This document shows, in pieces, positions 40,451-51,624 of a stretch of 64,000 bases of DNA (the stretch's first letter is position 1; each line of letters begins with the position of its first letter). Source of the DNA: Leuctra nigra (Eukaryota > Arthropoda > Insecta > Plecoptera > Leuctridae); NCBI GenBank assembly GCA_934045905.1, contig OW203769.1, positions 27,454,817 to 27,518,816 on the forward strand, in the 5' to 3' direction. A program made the translations under genes and the position numbers. The notes beneath the pieces were generated by a model that saw only the letters and a program-made list of their open reading frames with translations, was not told the origin of the DNA and searched no databases.

Positions 40451-41771
40451 TTGTTTTACCCATTATTTACACACGCCGATAGATCTAGTTGGACAGTCAA
40501 ATGGATGTTAAATATTTTCCCACATGTTGAAATGTGAAATTAATAATATAATAAATACTTACGAGATGATTGATAACTGTCGACATTATGAAACCCGAAA
40601 AGCCAACCAAAATAATTCTTCCTCGCCAACAATCCACAACAAATCGTCACCAAACACGTTTCCACAGAACTCGTTCACACACAACAACAATCCTTCACGA
40701 ACACTTGTACCATTCCCCCCGCACCACGCGTCTAAAACATTGGCACAGTGCGTCAATTAATAATCGACACAATCGCTGATTAATGAGTTGAAACACGCAA
40801 CCAATCCTAGGAATCAGTGCCACAACACCACGGAAGATTCTCACGTTGATTCTAACCTACTTGCTGACGCACTCAGTACTCGACGGAGGTGCAGAGAAGA
40901 ATGAATGTGAATTTACTTTCACTTGCTGAGTTTAAGACGGTGATAATATGGCGGGGGGGGGGGGGGGGGGGGTAAATATGGAGGCTTTAGTGGTGTGTTC
41001 GACATCGAGGCAGAAGGATGATGGTTAGTGGGAAGGATGTGGACGTGGACTATTAGAGGGGATGGGAACAGCGGCGAAAGTCGAAATAGGGGGGAGGGGT
41101 GTGAGTGAGTAAGGAACACTGGTAGAGATTGACTGTCAAAACGCGGAAAATGGTTGAAATTAGGAAGTATACAAGATTGTATACAATTTTATGTCAACTA
41201 ATATGCCAAGGTAAAAATTATCAGTACCTAAGTTAGAGAAATGACAACGATTTCCTTTTGGGAAAAAATGTGAAGTTACGAACGTAAATTCTAAATGATC
41301 AAATAAATCGCACCAGAAACGTGCAGCCGCTTTTTTCAATGTCTCGCATTTGAATAAATTTTGACAAATCGCTAAATTGTCCTTGAATATTGAATCACAT
41401 TTACATACTTTAATTAATATCCTAATTATTTCGCTAAATAAGTTTCAATAAACCGGATGGAGCGAATTCCAGGTCGTTATTGATAAAATGAACACCGAGT
41501 ACCTAAAATAGTGATGGGTGATGAGTGATTTTTAGTGATGGAACGCTGTAAACACTACGAGTCACGTGACTCATGCTCTGGAGACTTGAATGCACGAATA
41601 CGCGCGATCCTTTCAGTGATAAGCAGCTAGTTCTCGGTCGTCAGCTCAGTGATAGGCGAACTTAGCGATTGTTACCACGGTACTTTATGCTCTTTCTCTG
41701 TGTGTTCGCTTTTTGCCAATCGTTCAACCAATCGATTTGACATTTCTGCTCACACACGTTATTGTTATAAG
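40451..41771. other. Non-coding DNA with a 20-G run
   Basis: No supported gene. A degenerate SINE body (GATGATGGTTAGTGGGAAGG, then GTGGACTATTAGAGGGG) follows the poly(G) at 40953-40972. His/Pro-rich frames near 40920-41120 read through the complement of this repeat. Confidence 0.4.
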
Positions 41772-42874
41772 CAGGGCCGGCGCGAGGGGCGGGCGAGGCG
41801 GGCGACCGCCCGGGGCGCCAGGTTCAGGGGGGCGCTTGCGCCCCCCTGAACCTGGCATATGTACTAAATTTTGAGATATGACGGTCAAAGTAGAAGAAAA
41901 TATCACGAAAACAAGTGTTTATAAAAGTTATAATTTCTTTAATAAAGGTCAAGGGGGGCGCTTACGACCCCTATAGACTTGTCATTTACAAAATGTATAA
42001 CATTTCACGTTCAAAATATAAGACAACATCATGAAAACAAATGCTTATAGGTTCTTCCAAAATATATAATTTATTTAATGAAGGTCCAGGGGGGCGCTAA
42101 ATATCAAGAAAACAAGTTCATTCTTTCAGACGAAATTAAAATTCTTCATAGAAATATCGTGCTTTTCTCCCAACAAAATCTGATGAAGTAATAGCATCAA
42201 AATTGCACCAAAATGATTGGCATTGATGTAAAATTTTCTCGGGGGCTTCGCCCCCGAACCCCCTTGTCCTCCTTGTGTTTTTATAAATAAGCTACAAGTT
42301 ATAATTATCCGTCGACTGATGATCGCCCATTCACCATACAAAATTAAGTTAACCATTCCAGAATCATTAATTTAAATTTTAAAAAATCTCCCTGCGAAAC
42401 AACAAGGGCAACAATTTGAGGGTATTTTTCTTCGGTTCGTATATTATTGAGCCCTAGAATCACTTTTAAATTGTTTAATTATAAAAAACGCCCTGCGGGG
42501 CTGTTCATTCATTCAGTTTTATTTTCTACAAATTGCACCATTGGGCAGGTGGTATAGCCTTACAAACTAACAATGCCCCCGGACAAGTGTTTCCCAGTTC
42601 CCTTTGCAATCCGCCTGAATGATGCAATTCTCCTGCGCACACGTTTTTTTTAATCCTCACCCATAAAATTTGCAATACTTATTTCCTCCTGTAAGAGTGC
42701 GGCAACAATGAAATCATGGTAAAAAATTGTATTTCATGACAGGGGTAAACCCGTGATTTCCGGTGCCCAAGCTTGCACCAAAATGCACCAATTCCTGTTT
42801 TGAAATTCAAAATTTTCCCGGGGCTGTTCGCCCCGGACCCGAATGAGGTCGTGGGGATGTTGAAAATGTTATAT

Positions 42875-42909
<35 letters not shown>

Positions 42910-42931
42910 ATTTTCCCTGGCGCCGGCCCTG
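41772..42931. mobile_element. hAT-type element with CAGGGCCGGCGC ends
   Basis: CAGGGCCGGCGC at 41772 and GCGCCGGCCCTG ending 42931 are perfect inverted ends of the familiar hAT type. 8-bp flanks GTTATAAG and GCTATAAG differ at one base. The 1.16-kb interior has several GGGGGCGCT segments, a palindrome around CAGGTTCAGGGGGGCGC near 41820-41855, a 28-G run (42878-42905) and no transposase frame. Confidence 0.85.
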
Positions 42932-43107
42932 GCTATAAGTGCGGTGTCGTGTATTGTTTTTGGAATAAGATCCTATGTTTGGTGGAACATTTTAAATGGA
43001 ACCGTTTGACGAATCAACTTCAAAATTTACATGATAATTGGAACCAACAGTTTTTAACAGTTGTTTTTAACAATTTTCATAAAAATCTCTGAATAACTTC
43101 AAGAGAT

Positions 43108-44432
43108 ATCTAGTGGAGCGGTCGCTCCACCCAGCCAAGTCGTACTATACACTCACACTCACTCAACATACCGTAAATGCCTAATAAACTGAGGAGCAGA
43201 CCAAACACTTTTACTGTAAGCAACAACATGGCATTTTCGGCCTACTGGATCTCAAAATTGGGAAATCTCACATTGTTGCGAAATAACTTAATTTCGAGCT
43301 ATGGCCCACCTGACAACATATACCAAATTTGGGAACAATACGTTATGCCGTTTGGGTGCTAGAGGGCCGTGAAAACAGTGAAATTACACCCCTTTTAAAA
43401 GCTATCTGATGATGATGATGATGATGATGATGATTCAGATTCAGATTCAGATTCAGATATCAGGAAACGTTGCTATCACCGCCACAGCCTAAACGGCTGA
43501 ACCGATCGATATGAAAATTTTACCACATGTGCACTTTTGGCGTCTGATGATACCTTTGTTCTTATAAATTTTTTGTGCCGCCATTTTTAAACCGGAAGTG
43601 ACGTCATATATCAAAAACGGCTGGACCGATTAGAACGAAATTAGCGCCATTCGATTTAGAAGGTCATCTATAAGGAATACCAATAGTGAAAGTAGAAATG
43701 TTTTATAACCTAAACCGGAAATGACGTCATAAAAATGACAAATCTGACTAAAATCATCTCTTATATCAATTACTACATATTCAGAAGGCTTATAATGTTA
43801 CATAACATTTATAGATACAAATTTTAGGTGGCAGTGATGTCAACCGCCATTTTGAAAACCGGAAGTGATGCCGTAACTCGAGAACGGCTGGACCGATTGG
43901 AACGAAACTTTTGCTATACTTTGTAACATATTTTTTATAGCATTAACACAGTAACAAGCACAACTTTTCTTAGCAACCAAATCACAAAATCTTATTTTTT
44001 AAAAGAATTATAATCTTTGGTGCCACAATATGTTACAAGTTGTAATAATAAACTGAAAAAAGGAGTGATATCCCCATAAAAAACACTCCGTGTAAAAATA
44101 CCAGCCAAGTCTCTTCAATTAAAAAAAAATAGAAGAAATCTAAAAATTCAGCACTGAAAAGTAGTGATATCAAAAAATTGGCCAAGTCAAAACTGTTCAA
44201 AAAATACTTGGCGCATCGTTTTTTTTTAGGACATGTGTAGATGAGTACATTTCATTTCCTGCCTAATTCTATACTATTTATATGCACGATGCGCCAAGTA
44301 TTTTTTGAAAAGTTTTGACTTGGCCAATTTTTTGATATCACTACTTTTCAGTGCTGAATTTTTAGATTTCTTCTATTTTTTTTTAATTGAAGAGACTTGG
44401 CTGGTATTTTTACACGGAGTGTTTTTTATGGG
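43108..44432 (-). mobile_element. 1.3-kb repeat element, copy 2
   Basis: A direct repeat of 31188-32472, about 90% or more alike by eye, with a perfect GTGGAGCG-GT-CGCTCCAC hairpin next to CTAG at its left edge and the long palindrome (44070-44432) at its right. It differs by a longer (GAT)n and a (CAGATT)4 microsatellite at 43406-43459. No coding frame. Confidence 0.75.
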
Positions 44433-44744
44433 GTTGACATTTTACGGAAACTTTATGCTCGTTTTGAAATATTTTTCAATACTAGATACCTATAATTATT
44501 ACCGACAAACTAGGTAGTCACTAGTCTTCCTAGCTTTTTCCAAGGTCTATTATAGAGCAGCGACTTGCACACCAATATCAATTCACATGCAATACGAAAA
44601 CAACAAACAGATTAAATCACTCTTTCTACGTTTGAAGCACGCTGGGTATGATTTAAACACCACTTAGATTCTTTTTCATTAATTATTCTTAATTTTCAAA
44701 GAGATAAAGATGTGTTTAGAATTGTAACTTCGAACATATTTTAA

Positions 44745-45405
44745 TGTGGTTCCATCGATTGATATGGCCAAAAATATTTATGGTTGAAATTGCCATTTCA
44801 AAAAACTTTTCTCAACATTTGAACTACTTACATTGATGTATAAAAGACTCATAATATTCTGTAACTTGCAACTACAGAGAAACTAAAGACAATTTTATGT
44901 AAACAGATAACGAACAAAACTGTAACACTTGATCACAATTTTAAAATGATTTAAGGAAAATCATTTTGAAATTGGTTTCTCTTTGTAAATAGTACACGTA
45001 TATATTGTTTTCAATTAAAAGTTAGACCTTTCGCTGCTACACTATTTTACTTGGCTGCCATAAGATAATACGGGGGAGTCAATTCAATTAATCTTAATCG
45101 AGGGATTGTGTATGGCATGAACATCAATAAGTAGGTATACACGATCGGTAGATCCAACTTAGAAAATAAGTTTTTTGTTCAAAGTTGGGACTGCATAAAA
45201 ATGAGATCTTTCTTATAAGCCTAAATGTGTCACGAATTTACTTGTCCGTCATAAGATAACATGGTGGAGACAACTCAATTTATATCAGAAACTAAACACG
45301 AGAAGCATTTAATTTTTTCAGTGATTGTGTATTTCATGAATGTCAATAAGTACACAAAAAAATAATGAAGATCTGAGACCATATGTCCCGATTGGTTGAG
45401 CCACC
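44745..45405. mobile_element. TTAA-flanked MITE, family A, second complete copy
   Basis: TTAA at 44741-44744 and 45406-45409 encloses 661 bp with a diverged left end (TGTGGTTCCATCGATT) and a conserved right end (CGATTGGTTGAGCCACC). An internal segment is partly duplicated: AAGTTTTTTGTTCAAAGTTG and GATAACATGGTGGAGACAAC have second versions. Confidence 0.65.
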
Positions 45406-45409
45406 TTAA

Positions 45410-46680
45410 TATACTTAATTTTATTTTGGCGCCAATGAATACACTAATGTCATTTTATCATACCTTTTAAACCGTATCGAACTATTGATATAGTTTGAAA
45501 TTGATTAAAAATTGGCACTCTCTAGTCTTCAACAAGTGCCCTTCACATCACTGCCTTCTTGAAACTTGTAACTTATAGGCGTGAGTTGTCAACAATGAAA
45601 GAATGACACCGACAATGGTTGATTGTAATATTAGTGAGCGCACCTTACATATAACACTTGAAATCGTTCAAAGCAAAACGAAAGTCACATGACTCGTCAG
45701 AATCGCAAGCAAATAGCCGTATCGAGAGAATGAACAACCTGTTCGATGCATTCAAGTAGTGTTGAGTGGGTGTTATTCCGTGTTGATTCATTGACAGTAG
45801 TCAGTTGGAAGAAATTGTAAACAAACTCCAAACATGGGGAGGATAGATAACACTTTTAAGACTGTCGTTCCAAAACATTGTTTCCCTCAACAGACAAATA
45901 CAAATGAAAAAGTCTATAAAGTGAGAAATTTGTCATAAATCTTGCAACGCTGCAAGTGGAACTTAAATTAGGAACATACTGATTTTATACTGTTGTATAT
46001 GCGATATGATGGGTACATGGAAAGAACGCTCTAAGTCACATTCGGATGAAACTGAGATAAACAAAGTTGTTTGTTGAAACTTGTATCTATCTTCCATACA
46101 GAAATCGATTGTTCGATTGCGTTTTTCAAGACTTTGAGGTAATATTTTCTAAAAACCGAGGGTATATTCTGAAAGCTCAGAAATATTACTGCAAGATTAC
46201 ACTTTTAAAACCTTTTTTTTAAATTGACTTAGCGTTCTTTCCCTATACCATTCATATGGTTTCATGAGTAATTTGTATGAAACAACTAATTTTAATCACC
46301 ATGGCTGGTTATTAGAGATTCTGTTTCCCCTTCTCTAGCGGTACAAATCATCACTATCTTGGTTTTGTTCCTCAATGGATGTTGCAACATCATCGATAAT
46401 TAATTATTAAGAACAGGGTGTGATTAACTGGCTTTCAATGCGATATAATATCTTAATTGATATTTTCTAACACTGATGCAAGCGAACAAAAACGACACCA
46501 TGCAAATCAGCGATCACAATGCTTCTGATGTAAATTAATTTCTTACACCAATTTCGATGAATCGGTATTGAAAAAATGTGACACTTTTAGATACTTAACA
46601 TAACATCCTTTATTTGTTAATTAAATGGTGACAAAAACAATTAGATACTTCCATGAGAAATGTTGGCACATTGGGTGATG
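45410..46680. other. AT-rich non-coding DNA
   Basis: No supported gene, repeat family or RNA gene was seen. All six frames are stop-rich. Confidence 0.4.
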
Positions 46681-46688
46681 AACAAATC

Positions 46689-47132
46689 CAGAGTTGGGTA
46701 GTATCTTAACGAAAGTAACTATAGTTACTTTTTGGGTAACTTTGGGGTAACTAGGTACTTTTTATCCAAAGTAACTTTGTGAGTAACTAAGTTACAATTT
46801 TAGAGTAATCTGTAACTTAATTTTCGATATTTTTTAAGTTACTTTTAGGTTAATTTGACAAATATAATACGTATTTCTGTGGAATTTGACAGTGGCTTCA
46901 AACTCCCTATCTAATATCTTGAGAGAAAATCTAAATCCAAACCCAATATTTATTTTATTTTAAATTTCTAACAGACGTAATAATAGTGAAAAGTTAAATT
47001 TAACTTAAAAATAACTTTCATTTTTGGTAACTACTCAGTTACTTTTCAAATCAAGTAACTTAGTTCATTTTGAGATCCGGTAACTTATACAGAGTAACCA
47101 GCACCTTTTTACAAGTAACTTACCCAACTCTG
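46689..47132. mobile_element. hAT-type MITE with perfect 8-bp duplication
   Basis: CAGAGTTGGGTA begins it and TACCCAACTCTG ends it. AACAAATC flanks both sides exactly (46681-46688, 47133-47140). The interior is full of GTAACT/AGTTAC motifs in both orientations, which may bind a transposase. 444 bp, non-coding. Confidence 0.92.
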
Positions 47133-47309
47133 AACAAATCAAAATCTGACATAATATGAACTTCACTTGAACAAAATCAGTCAGATGTTTTCAAATGTCT
47201 TGAATACAGCAACTACCATACAGCATTGATTGACATGAAATACAACGATAGATACACTTATGAATTCGTCCTAAATACAATTGTCTTATGAATGATTGAC
47301 TAGGTAATG

Positions 47310-47327
47310 TTAGGTTAGGTTAGGTTA
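47310..47327. repeat. Short TTAGG array (telomere-type)
   Basis: Three and a half units of TTAGG, the ancestral insect and arthropod telomere repeat. It is short enough to be chance or a small interstitial telomeric site. Confidence 0.6.
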
Positions 47328-47656
47328 CTAATCAGAATGTCTTGTGTCAGAATTAAGAATGGTTTGTAGTTTAGAAAGTGTGCTCGCGTTTATTTTGGCC
47401 TGTTGTCTAATTATTCTAGATGCATTGACGAATTATTATTTACACATGAGCATTGCGTAGAGAAATCGAGGGACGTGAGTTCGAGTCCTGGCCACATGAA
47501 TACTAAATATTGTGATGATGGCCCGGACTTTTACTTTTACCGGGGCTCATTATGCAGATGGGTGCATGTTTATGATGTTTTATTGCTGTTAGTAGGCATG
47601 TTGGATTAGCAGTTATGTTTGTGGGATGCGTAGCATTCACGATGCATTCAAAATAA

Positions 47657-48390
47657 CTAGGAAAACGCTCAGTGTAACGCGTTGATGAGCCAGCACGGGT
47701 GTGCAAATTCTCCAACCGGAATTCCGTACCAACTCACAGAAAACATCATCCATATGAATTGAATGATCCACTCAATCAACATAAAAGTACAAGTTTTCTA
47801 TTGAAACTTAAGAATAGCCATCTATACACTCTGGTATCTACATAAAGCAAATCAGATTCAGTTGCAGTGGAAAAACATTTGTTTCGATACTTCATATCTG
47901 CCAGCTATTAAAACTGTCAATACGCTCATACGTTATTGACTGATTAAGCTGAAAATTTGTAAAATAAGATGCAAGGTTGGTCTTAATGACCATGCAAAAT
48001 ATGAGTTTGATAAGAAAATTGACATTATATTTCGAAACAAGCATAAAATGTCTATAAAATGTCGACAACTCTTGAAGTAATCAATATTATTTGTCTGAAA
48101 ATCAAAATCGCCTGGATGTTACCTCGCAATGATGCAACATTTCAAGTTGATCGGTCAAAGGGTGAATTTTTAATTTTCAACCAATCACAGGCTCTCGTTC
48201 AAACCTCTCATGACATTAGAATGTGAGCAGAATTTCATCTCGATTGGGTTCGATTTGAGATTGGTGTGACCTGGGCAGTCCAGACAAAAGGGAAACAAAC
48301 AGAGAAACTGCCATAAGAGTGACGTCGCTGGCAAGTTCTTGAATAAATCGAACCTTTTGACGTTCACGTTCCTTGCATACAAAAGTGAAC
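47657..48390 (-). mobile_element. Helentron-like element (minus orientation)
   Basis: CTAG at 47660-47657 is followed outward by T and preceded by the AACGC/GCGTT hairpin and GGCTCATCAACGCG. The body matches 12180-13000 in inverse orientation (AAATCAGATTCAGTTGCA) and 22640-23110. The 5' boundary is inferred near a GAGTGAGCACGTTC motif at about 48385. Confidence 0.55.
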
Positions 48391-48888
48391 GTGCTCACTC
48401 AAAAGTTCTCACAAGAAGTAACAAGTAGGTACCTATTATGAACGCGTTCTTTTTAAAAGTTCCTTCCCCAAATGCTGCGTCAAAATAACATTCTAAAATA
48501 AAATTCTACAAATGACATACCTACATTTAATTTCAAATATTGGAAGTATTTGTTATAGCTACAAAAGTAGATTTATAACTAAATTTCAATTTCAATTGTT
48601 TCTCCTTTTCCACTGCACTGCGAAACACGAACTGTTAAAACAAATAAGAGAATACACTTGCCAGTCGCCATCTTGCCAGAAGTGGCTCCATCACGTATCG
48701 CTTATTTGCGCCAATACCTACTTATAAATTATGGAACTGAAGTGGAATTGTACGTAATGCTCAAGAAAAACTATAGGAAATAAGGAAACACGCTATAATG
48801 TATCACACTGTTGTATTGATAATCATGAAATACATCTTCGCTGTAATCTTCATCTATTCTGGATATTTCTCGCTTCATTCATCTCCGC

Positions 48889-48945
48889 GTCCGTGCCAGA
48901 CCGTGCCAGATCGTGCCGGATCGTGCCAGAACGTGCCAGAACCCT
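48889..48945. repeat. Five units of an 11-bp CGTGCCAGAtC repeat
   Basis: CCGTGCCAGA and its variants CGTGCCGGAT and ACGTGCCAGA repeat in tandem. They lie inside a 103-codon open frame (48798-49109) that I do not accept as a gene. Confidence 0.8.
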
Positions 48946-49111
48946 CCTACCTATGTTTTGGTCCCAGGATGGACTTGGTTTTTTTTCTTCCCGGACAGCC
49001 CTTGACCATCGGGCAGTTGGCCACGAGACAAACCATCAGCAACAACAGACAGATCAAGTATGTCATCTTCATGATGCACTCAAGCTCTTATGCAGCGAGT
49101 CTAAAATAAAT

Positions 49112-49136
49112 CATAGCGTTGATAAGCGAGCATGTG
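49112..49136 (-). mobile_element. Truncated Helentron-like terminus
   Basis: ATAGCGTTGATAAGCGAGCAT matches the subterminal part of the conserved end; the distal hairpin half and CTAG are missing. Confidence 0.4.
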
Positions 49137-50879
49137 CAAACTAACATGAAGCTATAAACATCTGGCAAGACTAATCTAACAGGTAACAGGTAATCTATAA
49201 TTGTGAGTACTCGATAAAATAAATGTCTGAAAATTTTAAGATATGATCAATGTTTTCGAAAAATCGAAATGTTCCATTCAATGAAAATCAGTAATAATGT
49301 AGTTATGTTAGAGCGTTTTTCAATAGTATTAGTTTTGAAGGTAATTTGAAATAGACTTACCTCGGAAGGTAAAGAGAAGCAATACGCAAATGAATCGAAC
49401 ACGTCTTTCTATTCTCTCGATCGTATGGAATTTACCATTAAGCTCAGTAGGCAGTACTAATATAAAAAATATTACTTTTTAACTCTAAAACTGATTACTT
49501 CGCACTTTAATGAACATTTCATATCGCCTTAGCATATGTTTTATTGTGATTGAACAATTCCAATGGCAAAAACAACATTATTCTGTTGAACGTCAATCTG
49601 AGATCACCATTAAAACACTTGGTATCAAATGTTACTTTTATGCTGTAAAGATTTCCCAAATAATTTTTTTTATTTGAAATTATTGTGTGATAACTTTCCA
49701 AAATATGTTAAAAATGCTTTAAAATTCGGTGAATATCATATGGACAGCCGAGTTTTGAAAATACCCCATATTATACCTAATTTGTAGGATAAGTCGAGTT
49801 TGCGTCCAAAAATTGTCCATACAGGATTAGACGCGTTTTGTTTGTAAATTGATGTTGGAGAAAACAATCTTTTTGCCTTTTAGACGACTTTAAAACATAA
49901 ATTGACGAGTTTTAAACGCTTCTTTCTTATCAAGATCAAGAACAATAATCAGTAGCAACATTTTGGAAAGTGGTTAGTGCTTTTGTTAGACTTAGTGCAT
50001 ATAAATGTATCAAAACAATGCACTCGACTCCACGTGTCGTTGCTATATCTTGTTATGACATGGGAATGGATATTTGCATTAATTGTCGCACATGTTAATT
50101 CCACATTTCAGCACATGAAAGATTGTTCCTTACAACACAAGTCTATGATACTGTCGATTCCTGATTTTGCATTCATTGGAACATTCCATTCATTCATTAC
50201 ATTCATTTAGGTGGGTTTGAAAGTTTACAGACAACTCGGTAAAGAACTTCAATTGGCATTTTACTGCCATTTTTATGATTGAGTTTTGACATTTTTGTCA
50301 CATCAAAGAAACGTCAACGAAATTACTTCCTTGCTATTTTCAAGGTCTGTAGAGCACCAACTAAGACAAGAATATCACCTAATGATAGGCGATTCGTATC
50401 AGCTAGATCTACTATCGGGTATCACCTTGCAGAATATTGTCATGATACCTACACTTCACTTCCATGAAACGCAAAGTACCTGTCAACTGTTTTCAACAAG
50501 GCGTGGTTTTAAAATGTCGAATAATTAAAACAGGTCAAAGTCAGATCGGTTTCAATGACCGGATCTTGTAGCTTTCATCTGTTGACTATCCACCTGTCGT
50601 CACAAGGAACTATGCGGTTTGTAATTAATCAATGAAAACTACATTGTTTTAACACAATTCGGTGACGGGGCACTTTTTACTAGACTTTTTCAGTGTCAGT
50701 TGTTATCGTGTACAGTAATTTCATCACAAAAGTCGCTCCAAAGAATACTCATTCGATTTCGTTGATTTTACATAAGCTACCTTTTTTTCTGATCGATTGT
50801 ATGACGAAACGGTGTGTTCAAATTAGTTGAAATTTTAATCCTTGTGATTTTGTTTAATGGTGTTTATACGACAAGGCAT
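49137..50879. other. AT-rich non-coding DNA upstream of SAP18
   Basis: No gene supported. Open frames at 49977-50210 and 50279-50528 are short, AT-rich, mutually overlapping and lack splice or family support. Confidence 0.4.
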
Positions 50880-50975
50880 CAGCGGTAGGTGGAAAAACGA
50901 CGGTCATCGTGGCCTGAGTATTGGTAGGGAACCTTCCCATCATTTGCCTCTCGACTGAGGGAAACTACTAGACGA
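50880..50975 (-). mobile_element. SINE fragment
   Basis: GTCATCGTGGCCTGAGTATT, GGTAGGGAACCTTCCCATCA and TTTGCCTCTCGACTGAGGGA match the SINE body at 13854-14147. Confidence 0.65.
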
Positions 50976-51292
50976 GAGCCAACTTGCTCCGTTTTAACAT
51001 CATTTGAGAAAGAAAAATAAATTTCACTTGTCGATAAATAGGCAACGCCCAAAATTTTGACCCTTGTTATTAAAATATAAACATTGGGAGGACATCGTTT
51101 CAACATGGCAATTTTCGAAATGTTGTGTATCAGCGCTGAATAAACATAGCGGAATATGCCTGAACTACATTTGCGCGCGAAACGTACTGTCAGTGTCATG
51201 TCACAAGTCAACTGTCAAGTGTCAACAAACTGTTACTGACGTTAAGATACTTGCCACTTTTGCGCATCTATTGTATTTTGTTATCATCTGAA

Positions 51293-51624
51293 ATGAGTAA
51301 AATGGCTGTACCAAAGACCACGGAGAATTATTCACTCTGCACGTTGGTAAAAGACGTGAAAACCCCTCCAATTGTGATCAACAGAGAAACCACATGTCCA
51401 TTTCTCTTGCGGGCCTTTTGCTCTGACAATGGCAAACACAACTCTGGCATCTTCTACGCCAGGTTCATGCAGCCTGAGAACGAGCTACAGATCTATACGT
51501 GGATGGATGCGACTCTACATGAGATTGTCACGCTGATCAAGGAAATACACGTCCCCGCTCGATTCTCCGGAACAGTCTTCGACTTCGACATGGTGTACCC
51601 GGCACGCAGCGGTTCCGGTTTCCA
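51293..51624 (+). CDS. SAP18: SAP18 exon 1
   Basis: Encodes residues 1-110 plus two bases of the next codon. The donor is TTTCCA|GTAAGC; reading on meets TAA immediately. Confidence 0.9.

Noticed and set aside
48798..49109. 103-codon plus-strand frame with a hydrophobic start resembling a secreted peptide
   Set aside because: It crosses an 11-bp tandem repeat, has no splice or promoter support and no known family, and sits beside a decayed mobile-element end.
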